DNA of 64,000 nucleotides, from positions 246,833-310,832 of the forward strand of contig NW_013657640.1 of the NCBI RefSeq assembly GCF_000142905.1. The letters run 5' to 3'. The position numbers and the translations under genes were made by a program. Below, piece by piece: positions 10,590-19,457 of the stretch. The notes beneath the pieces are model-generated. The model had not been told where the DNA came from. It did no database searches and worked only from the letters and a program-made list of their open reading frames with translations. This DNA comes from Thecamonas trahens ATCC 50062. Its lineage: Eukaryota; Apusozoa; Apusomonadida; Apusomonadidae. Position 1 is the stretch's first letter, and every line of letters starts with the position of its first letter.

Positions 10590-11373
10590 TGTAATTGATG
10601 GGTTTGTTGATGAGTTTATCGTGTGTGGGTGTAATTGATGGGTTTGTTGATGAGTTTATCGTGTGTGGGTGTAATTGATGGGTTTGTTGATGAGTTTATC
10701 GTGTGTGGGTGTAATTGATGGGTTTGTTGATGAGTTTATCGTGTGTGGGTGTAATTGATGGGTTTGTTGATGAGTTTATCGTGTGTGGGTGTAATTGATG
10801 GGTTTGTTGATGAGTTTATCGTGTGTGGGTGTAATTGATGGGTTTGTTGATGAGTTTATCGTGTGTGGGTGTAATTGATGGGTTTGTTGATGAGTTTATC
10901 GTGTGTGGGTGTAATTGATGGGTTTGTTGATGAGTTTATCGTGTGTGGGTGTAATTGATGGGTTTGTTGATGAGTTTATCGTGTGTGGGTGTAATTGATG
11001 GGTTTGTTGATGAGTTTATCGTGTGTGGGTGTAATTGATGGGTTTGTTGATGAGTTTATCGTGTGTGGGTGTAATTGATGCGTTTGTTGATGAGTTTATC
11101 GTGTGTGGGTGTAATTGATGGGTTTGTTGATGAGTTTTCTCCGCCCTTCGCCTTATAGCTAGTTTTTGTTGATGAGTTTATCGTGTGTGGGTGTAATTGA
11201 TGGGTTTGTTGATGAGTTTATCGTGTGTGGGTGTAATTGATGGGTTTGTTGATGAGTTTATCGTGTGTGGGTGTAATTGATGGGTTTGTTGATGAGTTTA
11301 TCGTGTGTGGGTGTAATTGATGGGTTTGTTGATGAGTTTATCGTGTGTGGATGTAATTGATGGGTTTGTTGAG
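10590..11373. repeat. 40-bp minisatellite filling a divergent promoter
   Basis: About 18-19 nearly perfect tandem copies of a 40-bp unit (two halves: GTGTGTGGGTGTAATTGATG and GGTTTGTTGATGAGTTTATC). One G-to-C variant occurs at 11081. A single non-repeat interruption of about 28 bp at 11137-11165 contains TCCGCCCTTCGCC. The final copy decays from about 11349. The unit length is not a multiple of three and the array has no sustained ORF. It occupies most of the 971-bp space (10558-11528) between the PGP gene (-) and the surface-protein gene (+). A C run follows at about 11454-11472. Confidence 0.97.
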
Positions 11374-11528
11374 ACAGTTATCGTTCGCGGTGGTTCCGTC
11401 CGCCCGAATGGCGCCTTGTCATGCCGCTGCCCACCCACACCCGCACCGTCCCCCCTCCCCCCCCCCCCCCCCAACGACCCCACACCGCACGCGAGCATAC
11501 CACAGTGCGAGCCGGGATACAGCAGAGA

Positions 11529-14417
11529 ATGGTCCATGGTATGGCGTGGCTGGTGATGGCTATCATAGCCTCTCTCGTCTCCCTCGCCCTGCCCCCTCAG
11601 GCAGCCGTCGCCGGCCTCGCCTCACCGCACTTGTTCGTCTACGAACCGACGGGATCCTTTCCCGTGGCTGCCTCCGACGGACCGCAGACATACGCCATCA
11701 CCGCAGGCGACTCGCTCATCATCTCGTCGTCTGTCTTTGGCATCGATTGCTCGCCCATCGTCTCGCCAAATACCACTCATTGCTCATCAATCGCTCTCAA
11801 CGATGGTACCTGTCGCCTCATCCTCGCCGCCTCGCTGCCCGTCCTCGCCTCGGAGCAAGACTTTGCGTCGGCCACAGAACCATCGCTCTCGACTAATTGG
11901 CTCTTCTCCACAGCTGGTTACGCTGAGCTCAATGCTACCTTCTTTCGCTGCGTCAATGGCGAGATCGAGGTCTCGTCGTCCGAGGATCATCCCTCGTACG
12001 CCGCCGTCAACCGGCTCCATGTCCTGCCCAAGCCTTCGGCCTCGGTTGTGGCCAGCCCACTTGTTGTCACAGTCTCGGGGTCGGTCGCGTTGCAGGCGAC
12101 CGGCCTCTCAGGCGGTTCACCGCCGTACACTCTTCGCTGGCTGCTCGGCGCCTGGTCGGGCCCGGGCGATCCCGCGCCGGGCGCTAACCCGCGGACGCTG
12201 GCGCTGCGCAGCAGTGTCGGCGGCCCTGTCTCCGACGCCACCGCGCTTCTTGTCGAGGCAGACTTGGACGGATCGGCCGCCAAGGCGTACAGCGTCTCGC
12301 TGGTTGTCCGCAACGCCGAGGGCGGCGTGGCGACCGGCATCAACTCGGCGCAACAAGTCCTGGTAGTCCCGCGCGCCAACGTATCCTTTGCCATCTACGC
12401 CCCCGCAGCGATCTCTGCCGGCGTCAATGCGTCGGTTGTCGTATTCAAGACACCCGGCGGCGGAACCGGACCCGACTACGCGCTCCTGGTCGAACTGATT
12501 GACCTGAGTAGCGGCGCCGCTACATTCTCGGCGGCGCAGACAGTGTCGACTCCCGACGCACTGCCGAACCACGCGTTCTCGACGTCGTTTGCCATCCCAC
12601 TCGCTACCGCTGGGGCGTTTGATATCCGCGTCACAACCACGGACTCGGCTAACGTCACCGTGGTTGCCACTGAGGTCGGCAACGCCACGCTGGTGGTCCG
12701 GCCGCCACCGGCGCTGCTTCCGCTTGCCATTGTGGCGCGGAACATCACAGTCTCAGGCAATGCGAGTGCTGCACTCTGCAGCATCGATACCACAAGCGGC
12801 GTTCCGCCGTACAACATTGGCTACGCACTGACGCGGGTCTCGGATGGTGCAGTGCTGGCGTCAGCAACCACGGCCGCAAGCCAGATTACCATTCCATCGC
12901 TGACTATGTTGGCGAGCTGGCTGGCGCCGGCCGACACCGCGACGCTCGTCGCGCTGCGGTGCTTTGGATCAGACGACTCGGGTGTTGACACGCCAGATGC
13001 CACGCATACGTTCTGGATCATGCCGGTGCCGACCATCACGACGCTGACGATTGCGCCGAGAGCAGCCACCCACACTTCGAGCTTGTCGGTGGAGTTTGCG
13101 CTCACTGGCGGTGTGCCGCCCTACCGATTGACTGTGGACGCAGATGGAGTCATGCTGCCGGTCTCGGTCACCCTCATTGCTGCTGCTGGTCCGGTGGCGG
13201 CTAATGCTGCCGTCGAGCTGTCGCTCCTGACTCTTCCGACAAACGTGACGATCTGCATTGTTGCGATTGACGCATCCGGCGTGGCTGGTGCGGCATGCAC
13301 GCCGGGGGCCTGGGTTGAAATCTCGCCTCGTGCGTTGTCGAGCGTAACAGCGACACCCGTGGCGCTCACTGAGAGCTCCACGCTGGCTCTGAGCCACACA
13401 ACCTCGCTTGGCACGCTCCCGTACGCGGGCGTGGCAACGTTTTATCTGGCACGCGAGGCGGTCTGGTCATCAGTAGCGACGGTTGTCTCGTCGGGACCGG
13501 ATTCGGCAGTAGTGATGGAAGCAGGCCACGTTGGGCGGGTGTATGCCTACGCTGATGTGATCGACAGCGTCGGGGTGGGCTCGCTGGCTGCCGGCATTGC
13601 CGGAGTGGCAGTCGACGTTGCGGCGCGACCGAGCGTCGACAGCGCCGCCCTCCGCTTTGCGCCCGAGTTCCTGGATGTCAACGCAAGCCTCAGTGTGGCG
13701 CTGGCCGGTGGCGCGGTGAGCGGCGGCACCGGATCTTGCGCGACGATTGCGCTGACACTCGTCGACGCCGGCGAGACGACGCAGGTTCTGGCGCTGCTCG
13801 GCAGCGTCGTGAGTTGCGACAGCGCAGCGGCTGTGCTTGAAGGCGTGATACTGCCTCCCGAGCTGCATCCGGCGAGCGTGCGGGTGGCGGCAGTGGCAAC
13901 GGATTCAACGGGCGTGACGAGCACGGCAGCGGCGACCAGCGCCGGAGTCTTGGTCCTCCTCCCGGCCCCGAATAGCGCTGCGTCGGTCTCATCGTCGCAG
14001 ACGGTCTTCGGAGTTGACTACGATCTTTTCTTCTTTCTTGTCGGCTTGGCAGTTGCCGGCACCTGCTGCTGCTGCGCGGGCGTGGTGGCGTTTGTGGCGT
14101 GGCGGCGGTACGTCCGCAGGCGCGACGAGTACAGGAGGTACCTGCTGTCGCGAAAGGCCGAGGAAGAGATGGCCATGGCGCAAACAGCAGCAACTGCAGC
14201 AGAGCTCTCATCGTCGCTCGAGTCGACGGTCACCATCGGCTTTGAGTCGTCACATCTCGACTCGGGCTCGGGCACCGCCGATCTGGACGAGTTGTTCAGA
14301 CAGACAAGCGGAGCGCTCCAGGTTGCACGCTCGCGTGCGCTCCTCTCTACCGAGCATGTGTCCTCCGACCTCTCATCGACAGACGCATCGCCACTCTCCG
14401 ACTCTGGTCACCGGTAG
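11529..14417 (+). CDS. Type I surface protein with repeated Ig-like/PPY domains
   Basis: Not assigned to a named family. The Met at 11529 starts a clear signal peptide (MVHGMAWLVMAIIASLVSL then an Ala-rich cleavage region); the earlier Met of the open frame at 11421 would bury it and lies in a C-run region. The 962-residue product has a long Ser/Thr/Val/Ala-rich ectodomain with recurring beta-sandwich-like units. Several carry a Gly-Gly-x-Pro-Pro-Tyr turn (GGSPPYTLRW, SGVPPYNIGY, GGVPPYRLTV), and a related LPY turn follows. A single transmembrane helix near residue 835 contains a run of four Cys. It is followed by a basic stop-transfer (WRRYVRRRDEYRRY) and a Ser-rich acidic cytoplasmic tail of about 100 residues. 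Likely an adhesin or cell-surface receptor, by inference. Same strand as the thioesterase, 116 bp downstream. Confidence 0.85.
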   Translation: MVHGMAWLVMAIIASLVSLALPPQAAVAGLASPHLFVYEPTGSFPVAASDGPQTYAITAGDSLIISSSVFGIDCSPIVSPNTTHCSSIALNDGTCRLILAASLPVLASEQDFASATEPSLSTNWLFSTAGYAELNATFFRCVNGEIEVSSSEDHPSYAAVNRLHVLPKPSASVVASPLVVTVSGSVALQATGLSGGSPPYTLRWLLGAWSGPGDPAPGANPRTLALRSSVGGPVSDATALLVEADLDGSAAKAYSVSLVVRNAEGGVATGINSAQQVLVVPRANVSFAIYAPAAISAGVNASVVVFKTPGGGTGPDYALLVELIDLSSGAATFSAAQTVSTPDALPNHAFSTSFAIPLATAGAFDIRVTTTDSANVTVVATEVGNATLVVRPPPALLPLAIVARNITVSGNASAALCSIDTTSGVPPYNIGYALTRVSDGAVLASATTAASQITIPSLTMLASWLAPADTATLVALRCFGSDDSGVDTPDATHTFWIMPVPTITTLTIAPRAATHTSSLSVEFALTGGVPPYRLTVDADGVMLPVSVTLIAAAGPVAANAAVELSLLTLPTNVTICIVAIDASGVAGAACTPGAWVEISPRALSSVTATPVALTESSTLALSHTTSLGTLPYAGVATFYLAREAVWSSVATVVSSGPDSAVVMEAGHVGRVYAYADVIDSVGVGSLAAGIAGVAVDVAARPSVDSAALRFAPEFLDVNASLSVALAGGAVSGGTGSCATIALTLVDAGETTQVLALLGSVVSCDSAAAVLEGVILPPELHPASVRVAAVATDSTGVTSTAAATSAGVLVLLPAPNSAASVSSSQTVFGVDYDLFFFLVGLAVAGTCCCCAGVVAFVAWRRYVRRRDEYRRYLLSRKAEEEMAMAQTAATAAELSSSLESTVTIGFESSHLDSGSGTADLDELFRQTSGALQVARSRALLSTEHVSSDLSSTDASPLSDSGHR

Positions 14418-14533
14418 CACACACGATACATGAACGAGCACAATGGCAGGCGATGGGTTTGCGGCCAAGGCGCCGAGCTGTCGGATCGGCGGCGGCGGAG
14501 CCACACGACTCTGAAGATTTGGACGACGAGAGC

Positions 14534-15235
14534 ATGTTTGCGGTGCGGAGCATTGTTCGGCAAGCGGCGGGAGCGGCATGTAGCGTCGCGAGCGGCGCGA
14601 GCGGGGGGCTGTGGAGCTGGCGTGTGCTGCAGGGACCTGCTGCTGCGCATGGCGGGCGGAGGGGTGGCGGGCAGGTGCGGGCGGTGTCAGGCGGGGTGGG
14701 CGCATGCAGTGCGGATTTGGAGAGTGGGGGGAAAAAGGAGGTCAAATACCAGGTCGATGACAAGGGTGAGGAGGCGATGGATGGGGACGGCGAGCAGCAG
14801 CCGATGGGGTTCATCCAGAAGGCCAAGGTGTGGGGCGCCAACGCGCTGCTCGGCGCGTTTACGCACATCCCCGGCCGATTTGACTCGGCCTTTGCAGGGC
14901 TCACCATTACGGAGCTGGGCGATGGCGTGGTGACGTGTACGCTTGAGGTCGACAAGGGGCTACAGAACTCGTATGGAACGCTACACGGCGGGGCGATCTG
15001 CACGCTGGTGGACATTGTGGGCACGCTGGCGCTGCTCGCTAAGGATCCGACACGCGGCGGTGTGTCTGTCGCGCTCAACACCTCGTTTGCATCGGCGGCC
15101 AAGGTCGGGAGCAAGGTGGTCCTCAAGGGCAAGGTGTACAAGTACGGGCGGCGGCTAGGCTTTACGCAGGTCGACATCCTCAACGCCGAGACTGGCGCGG
15201 TTGTGGCGACGGGCCACCACACCAAGGCGATGTGA
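14534..15235 (+). CDS. ACOT13: Hotdog-fold acyl-CoA thioesterase, ACOT13/THEM2-like, probably mitochondrial
   Basis: Hydrolyses acyl-CoA thioesters; members of this group are mitochondrial or cytosolic. The hotdog domain occupies about residues 100-233, with the HGG active-site helix ([20 protein letters not shown]), the [16 protein letters not shown] entrance strand and the closing strands [21 protein letters not shown]. The Met at 14534 ([17 protein letters not shown]) gives an Arg/Ala-rich, acid-free leader that looks like a mitochondrial presequence. Alternative starts are 14453 (upstream, poor sequence) and 14803 ([11 protein letters not shown], without leader). The 55 residues between leader and domain are Gly-rich and may be partly UTR or a cryptic intron. 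Convergent with the ubiquitin-domain gene, with about 32 bp between stops. Confidence 0.85.
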   Translation: MFAVRSIVRQAAGAACSVASGASGGLWSWRVLQGPAAAHGGRRGGGQVRAVSGGVGACSADLESGGKKEVKYQVDDKGEEAMDGDGEQQPMGFIQKAKVWGANALLGAFTHIPGRFDSAFAGLTITELGDGVVTCTLEVDKGLQNSYGTLHGGAICTLVDIVGTLALLAKDPTRGGVSVALNTSFASAAKVGSKVVLKGKVYKYGRRLGFTQVDILNAETGAVVATGHHTKAM

Positions 15236-15267
15236 GAAAAAACCCAAACAGAAGCGGGAGAGCGGAG

Positions 15268-17246
15268 CTAGTCGAGGAACGAGCGCAGGCGGTCGATCTC
15301 GTCCTGCATGGCAGCGTCGTCCATGTCGTCGATCGGGGTGGTCCCGACCACACCGCCGACAAGGTCGGGGTCGCAAACGACTCGGGTTGAGCGGCCGTGA
15401 GAAAGGCGGTGAGCTCGGCAGTGGTGGTGGCCTTGGTGAGCGCAACCGAGACCAGGGTGCGGTCGGGCAGGTAGACGTCAATCTTGAGGAGGTCAGACGA
15501 GGACGAAAACGGCTCGTTGCCTGCGGCAAGTTCGGCGGCGGCGATGGAGTCGACGTCGTCCATGGTGAGCTCGACGGCGACGGCGTTGATGGCGCATGTA
15601 GTGGCACCGGGCAAAATCATGCAGTTGGGGTCGGCGACCGACGGCGGTGCGGACGACGAGGCGGCGGACGATGACGTGGCGTCGGACGACGGCGGCGGCG
15701 CAGAGGCAGTGGTCGTCGTGGTTGTTGCCGGCGCGTCGGGCGCGGCGGTCGAGCGCATGTACCGCTCGAGCGCAGCGGTGATGGCGTCAGGGACTTGAGG
15801 CGAGGAATGCGAGCCAAAGATCGGAGCCATGCCGGTGGTGCCGAGCCTGCCGGACGAGATGTGCATCATGCCGCCGCGGAGGCGGAGGACGAGATGCAAG
15901 GTCGACTCCTTGCAGATGGCGTACGACATGAGGGTCCGGTCGTCCTCGACCTGCTTGCCGGCAAAGATGAGGCGCTGTTGGTCCGGCGGGATGCCCTCCT
16001 TGTCATGGAGCATATCCTTGATGTCAGAGATGGGGTAGAACGAGTTGACAGAGAGGGTGATGGTCTTGCCGGTGAGGGTCTTGACAAAGACATTGCCCGA
16101 GAACGGGTAGAGGACGCGGATGGTGTTGCCGTGGAACAGGCCGTGGCTCCCCAGCAGCGTCTCCTGGCTCTCGTCGTTGCGGTAGGCCGATCCCACAGCC
16201 TGCTTTAGCACCAGCTTGCCGCTGGAATCGAGCTCGTACGACATGGCGCCAGTCCAGTCCTGTGAGGTAAAGTCCTTGGCGTTGTTGCGTGCCACGCCGC
16301 GCGGGGTGAAGATGTGGATCTTCTCCACGTTGACGCCTGCGTTCTCTGCGAGTGTGCGCTGTGTTGCATGGATAGTAACCACGGGGGTCCATGCAGGTCA
16401 TTGCCATGGTTGATGATGATGATGATTGCCATCGTACATGATGATTGACATCGTACATAATGATTGGCATTGTTGATGATCGTTGCCATTGATGCCAATC
16501 ATTGCCATTGTTGACCACCATTTCAATCGTTTCCATTTGATTCCATTCATTCCATTCGATGAGTTCTTCCATTCCATTCCTCGCCCGGCCAACCTCCCCC
16601 CCCACNNNNNNNNNNNNNNNNNNNNNNNNNNNNNNNNNNNNNNNNNNNNNNNNNNNNNNNNNNNNNNNNNNNNNNNNNNNNNNNNNNNNNNNNNNNNNNN
16701 NNNNNNNNNNNNNNNNNNNNNNNNNNNNNNNNNNNNNNNNNNNNNNNNNNNNNNNNNNNNNNNNNNNNNNNNNNNNNNNNNNNNNNNNNNNNNNNNNNNN
16801 NNNNNNNNNNNNNNNNNNNNNNNNNNNNNNNNNNNNNNNNNNNNNNNNNNNNNNNNNNNNNNNNNNNNNNNNNNNNNNNNNNNNNNNNNNNNNNNNNNNN
16901 NNNNNNNNNNNNNNNNNNNNNNNNNNNNNNNNNNNNNNNNNNNNNNNNNNNNNNNNNNNNNNNNNNNNNNNNNNNNNNNNNNNNNNNNNNNNNNNNNNNN
17001 NNNNNNNNNNNNNNNNNNNNNNNNNNNNNNNNNNNNNNNNNNNNNNNNNNNNNNNNNNNNNNNNNNNNNNNNNNNNNNNNNNNNNNNNNNNNNNNNNNNN
17101 NNACCCCCCCCCGTACAACCCCATCATACCCCCCCCCTCTTCCAATACTCACATACACGGAAGTCCATAAAGGTCGTCTTCTTGGGGTTCGTCTCCACAA
17201 ACAGCTTCTCCTCGCCATTCGGCATCTGCACCTCGAGAAGCACCAT
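15268..17246 (-). CDS. Two-exon protein with N-terminal UBL, an internal ubiquitin domain and a Ser/Ala-rich tail
   Basis: Exon 1 is 17246-17157 (30 codons, [13 protein letters not shown]...). Exon 2 starts at 16358 after a GT-AG intron (donor GTATGTGAGT, acceptor AACACAG) of about 800 bp that contains the first assembly gap. The joined protein is about 393 residues. Residues 1-100 look like a divergent UBL ([14 protein letters not shown], then [17 protein letters not shown]). Residues 110-185 are a clear ubiquitin domain ([43 protein letters not shown]). It is followed directly by MMHISS, so the Gly-Gly is internal. A Ser/Ala/Thr-rich linker and an acidic helix ([17 protein letters not shown]) end the protein. 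The frame breaks near 15375 (TTT run); restoring one base gives this tail and a stop at 15268, and it removes the overlap with the thioesterase gene. Function unknown; a shuttle or scaffold role is plausible. Confidence 0.75.
16386..16600. repeat. Degenerate GATGAT / ATTGCCAT / CCATT repeats inside an intron
   Basis: Intronic low-complexity sequence between exon 2 of the ubiquitin-domain gene and the gap. It is made of imperfect short units such as GATGATGATGATTGCCATCG and CCATTCATTCCATTCGATG. No coding potential was recognised. Confidence 0.7.
16606..17102. other. Assembly gap (497 N)
   Basis: An unsequenced stretch inside the intron of the ubiquitin-domain gene. Both sides end in C-rich runs, suggesting that a homopolymer or simple repeat stopped the assembly. 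Confidence 0.99.
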
Positions 17247-17311
17247 TGTGAGGCGAACTGCTGTGAGTCAGGTGTAACCACCGGAGAACAATGGTAACGC
17301 CGAGCAGCTGG

Positions 17312-17520
17312 GTTGGCGATGAGCCGTTGGCGATGAGCCGAGGTTGGCGATGAGCCGAAGTCGGCGATGAGCCGAGGTTGGCGATGAGCCGAAGTTGGCG
17401 ATGAGCCGTTGGCGATGAGCCGAAGTTGGCGATGAGCCGAGGTTGGCGATGAGCCGAGGTTGGCGATGAGCCGGAATGGCGATGGGCCGGGTTGGCGATG
17501 AGCCGTTGGCGATGGGCCGC
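17312..17520. repeat. 14/17-bp minisatellite in a divergent promoter
   Basis: Thirteen tandem units built on GTTGGCGATGAGCC, some with a 3-bp extension (GAG, GAA or GGA), giving a mix of 14-bp and 17-bp repeats. It lies between the ubiquitin-domain gene (-, start 17246) and the ABHD17 gene (+, start 17698). A CT-rich tract (about 17610-17665) and CACACAG follow before the + strand start codon. Confidence 0.93.
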
Positions 17521-17697
17521 TCTTCCTCGATCCAGCCAGCCCCTTCCCCATCACCCATTGGCTCCCGAGTCAGACCACTTGACCGCCAATTGGACTCAAC
17601 CAGGCCACAGCCCTCCCCTCCCCTCCCCCCTCCTCTCCTCTCCCCTCCCCTCCCCTCCCCTCCCAGCCTCCCCACACCCACACAGACAAGAGCATCC

Positions 17698-18564
17698 ATG
17701 GGTGGCTCTCTGGTGTCCAAGTTTGCGTTCATTCCGCCGACGCCTGCGACATACCGAGCGGACGATGTGCGGTTCGAGGCCATTGCCGGCGGGAGCGGGC
17801 ATGAGATCAGCATCCAGCACGTGAACAAGGGCTACGCCACGTCGAAGCGAAGCAGATCATCTGATCTGGTGGCTATCTATTCTCATGGTAATGCGGAGGA
17901 TTTGGGTCTCAATGCTGATCTCATCACTTATCTTGCAAATGTTGCAGAGATGGAGATCGTCGCCTACGACTACTCGGGCTACGGTCCGCTGACAAACGGC
18001 CAGGTCTCTCCGAACGAGTCGCGCGCGTATGCCAACATCGAGGCTGTCTTTGACTATGTCCACGACGTCATCGGCGTGCCTGATGAGCGTATCGTCATCA
18101 TCGGTCGCTCTCTCGGCACCGGGCCCTCCTGCCAGGCCGCCATCCGCCACCCATCCATCGCCGGCCTCGTTCTCATCTCGCCGCTTGCCTCGGCCATCAA
18201 GACACAACTGGCCTTTACCGTCCCGGGCTTTGACATCTTCAAGAACTCTTCCAAGATCTCGCATGTTGCCGCGCCGGTCCTCATCATCCACGGCACCAAC
18301 GACCGCGTCGTGCCCTTTGCTCATGGCGAGCAGCTTGCAGCCCTCGCCCCTAACCTCTATGAGCTCGTCGCTGTCGACGGCGCCGGCCACAATGATCTCA
18401 TCGACAGTATGGGCCTCGAAAGCTACTTTGATACCATTGCCGACTTTGTCCGCGCCCTGCCGGCGCTCAACGCTTCCGCTGCTGCCGCCGCCAGTAACTC
18501 GGATCTCGCTGCTGTCGAGGAAGTCACCGCTTCTTCGTCGTCGTTCAGCTCGCGGCGGCGGTAG
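17698..18564 (+). CDS. ABHD17: ABHD17-type alpha/beta hydrolase (protein depalmitoylase)
   Basis: ABHD17 enzymes remove palmitate from membrane-anchored proteins such as Ras and PSD-95. 288 residues from the Met at 17698 (MGGSLVSKFAFIPPTPATY), which matches the family N-terminus except that the usual palmitoylated Cys cluster is missing. The MG start could instead allow N-myristoylation, which is inference. The oxyanion region is YSHGNAEDLG, the nucleophile elbow is IIGRSLGTGPS, the acid is in HGTNDRVVPF and the His is in GAGHNDL, so the catalytic triad is complete. The Tyr-rich motif AYDYSGYG is typical of this group. A Ser/Ala-rich tail of about 40 residues ends in Arg. The earlier in-frame Met at 17476 lies in the minisatellite and is rejected. 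Confidence 0.9.
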   Translation: MGGSLVSKFAFIPPTPATYRADDVRFEAIAGGSGHEISIQHVNKGYATSKRSRSSDLVAIYSHGNAEDLGLNADLITYLANVAEMEIVAYDYSGYGPLTNGQVSPNESRAYANIEAVFDYVHDVIGVPDERIVIIGRSLGTGPSCQAAIRHPSIAGLVLISPLASAIKTQLAFTVPGFDIFKNSSKISHVAAPVLIIHGTNDRVVPFAHGEQLAALAPNLYELVAVDGAGHNDLIDSMGLESYFDTIADFVRALPALNASAAAAASNSDLAAVEEVTASSSSFSSRRR

Positions 18565-18610
18565 CTCCCGTTCTCACGCTCGGTTTTGTTGCGCCTGTCC
18601 GCTTGCTTCA

Positions 18611-18985
18611 TCACATCACCACACAGCCCGGCAGCTCGTTTGCGCCCATGGCGGGTGTGGGACCGGCAGCCAGTCTCGCATCGATTGCATCGGCCAGTGC
18701 AGTTGCCAGCTCCTCCGGTCGAGTTGTCCATGCCTCGACCAGGAGCAGAGCCTCAGATTCGCCAATGGGCTCACCAGACGGACCGATCTGCGCCGGATTA
18801 GCGGTAAAGATGCCCCCGTTGACCGAGAGCATCATGGGGCGGACGGCATAGTTTCCCGGGACGACCAGCTCAAACACATGCGTCACATCCTCCCGCCCGT
18901 CCTCTGCCCTCGTGTACGAGACCCGACACGGCAGCGCCACCTCGCGCGCACACTCTTCTGTAGCCCCTCCAACTCTGGCCGACAT
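18611..18985 (-). CDS. Small hypothetical protein ending in a CAAX-like box
   Basis: A 124-residue reading frame starting at MSARVGGATEE and ending in PGCVVM. A Cys followed by two aliphatic residues and Met at the extreme C-terminus fits the farnesylation CAAX consensus. The middle (HVFELVVPGNYAVRPMMLSV, then SEALLLVEAWTTRPEELATA) has the composition of a folded protein, but I recognise no family. It is convergent with the ABHD17 gene (46 bp apart), as is usual for real genes here. The open frame continues upstream to 19156 but becomes His/Arg-rich and unconvincing. An upstream exon encoding the transmembrane segment at 19060-19165 is possible but not shown. Confidence 0.45.
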   Translation of the reverse strand: MSARVGGATEECAREVALPCRVSYTRAEDGREDVTHVFELVVPGNYAVRPMMLSVNGGIFTANPAQIGPSGEPIGESEALLLVEAWTTRPEELATALADAIDARLAAGPTPAMGANELPGCVVM

Positions 18986-19104
18986 GGCTCGTGGCGTGCA
19001 GTGGTGCTCCCCGTCCCCGTCCCCGTCGCCCTCGGCAATCAACGCAACTCGGCTCGGCCCACACCTCCCGCGTTGGCAATGACGCGGCGGCAGCTGATGG
19101 CGAT

Positions 19105-19350
19105 GGCAACCATGACCACGACCAAGACCACGATGGCGATGATCATCCAAGCCCAACCATGCTCTGACTAAACCATCAGTCTTGCACGATCCTTCATCGT
19201 GCTCGCTAGATGCGATGTATGGCGCCCCGGGCCACAGCGACAGTGATCACCACATCGACCACGACCACGACCACGACCACGACCAAGACCACAATGGCGA
19301 TGATCATCCAAGCCCAACCATGCTCTGATGAAACTACCAGTCCCACACAA
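19105..19350 (-). repeat. Tandem duplication of a TM-like segment with CGTGGT expansion
   Basis: Two copies, at about 19105-19165 and 19265-19330, share near-identical sequence. On the minus strand both read SEHGWAWMIIAIVVLVVV. In one copy a GTGGTC-type hexamer expansion lengthens the Val run; the other copy continues into MVAIAISCRR. The copy at 19105 is preceded in frame by TAG within TTTAG, which could be a splice acceptor. The copy at 19265 is open from upstream (MGDCVGLVVSSEHG). Whether either is an expressed exon is unknown. Confidence 0.6.
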
Positions 19351-19457
19351 TCCCCCATCGGCTTGCCTACCGCGCAGCGCAGACCGAGTTGCTGGCTGCT
19401 GCGCGAGTTGGCAAAGGCCGGCACTCGACGCCAATCGGCCGCAGCTCGATTGGGGCC

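Noticed and set aside
10590-11373. Possible CRISPR array
   Set aside because: Repeats are head-to-tail without unique spacers, in a eukaryotic context. It is a minisatellite.
16386-16600. ATTCC-like satellite
   Set aside because: Short, degenerate and intronic; not a long satellite array within the visible sequence.
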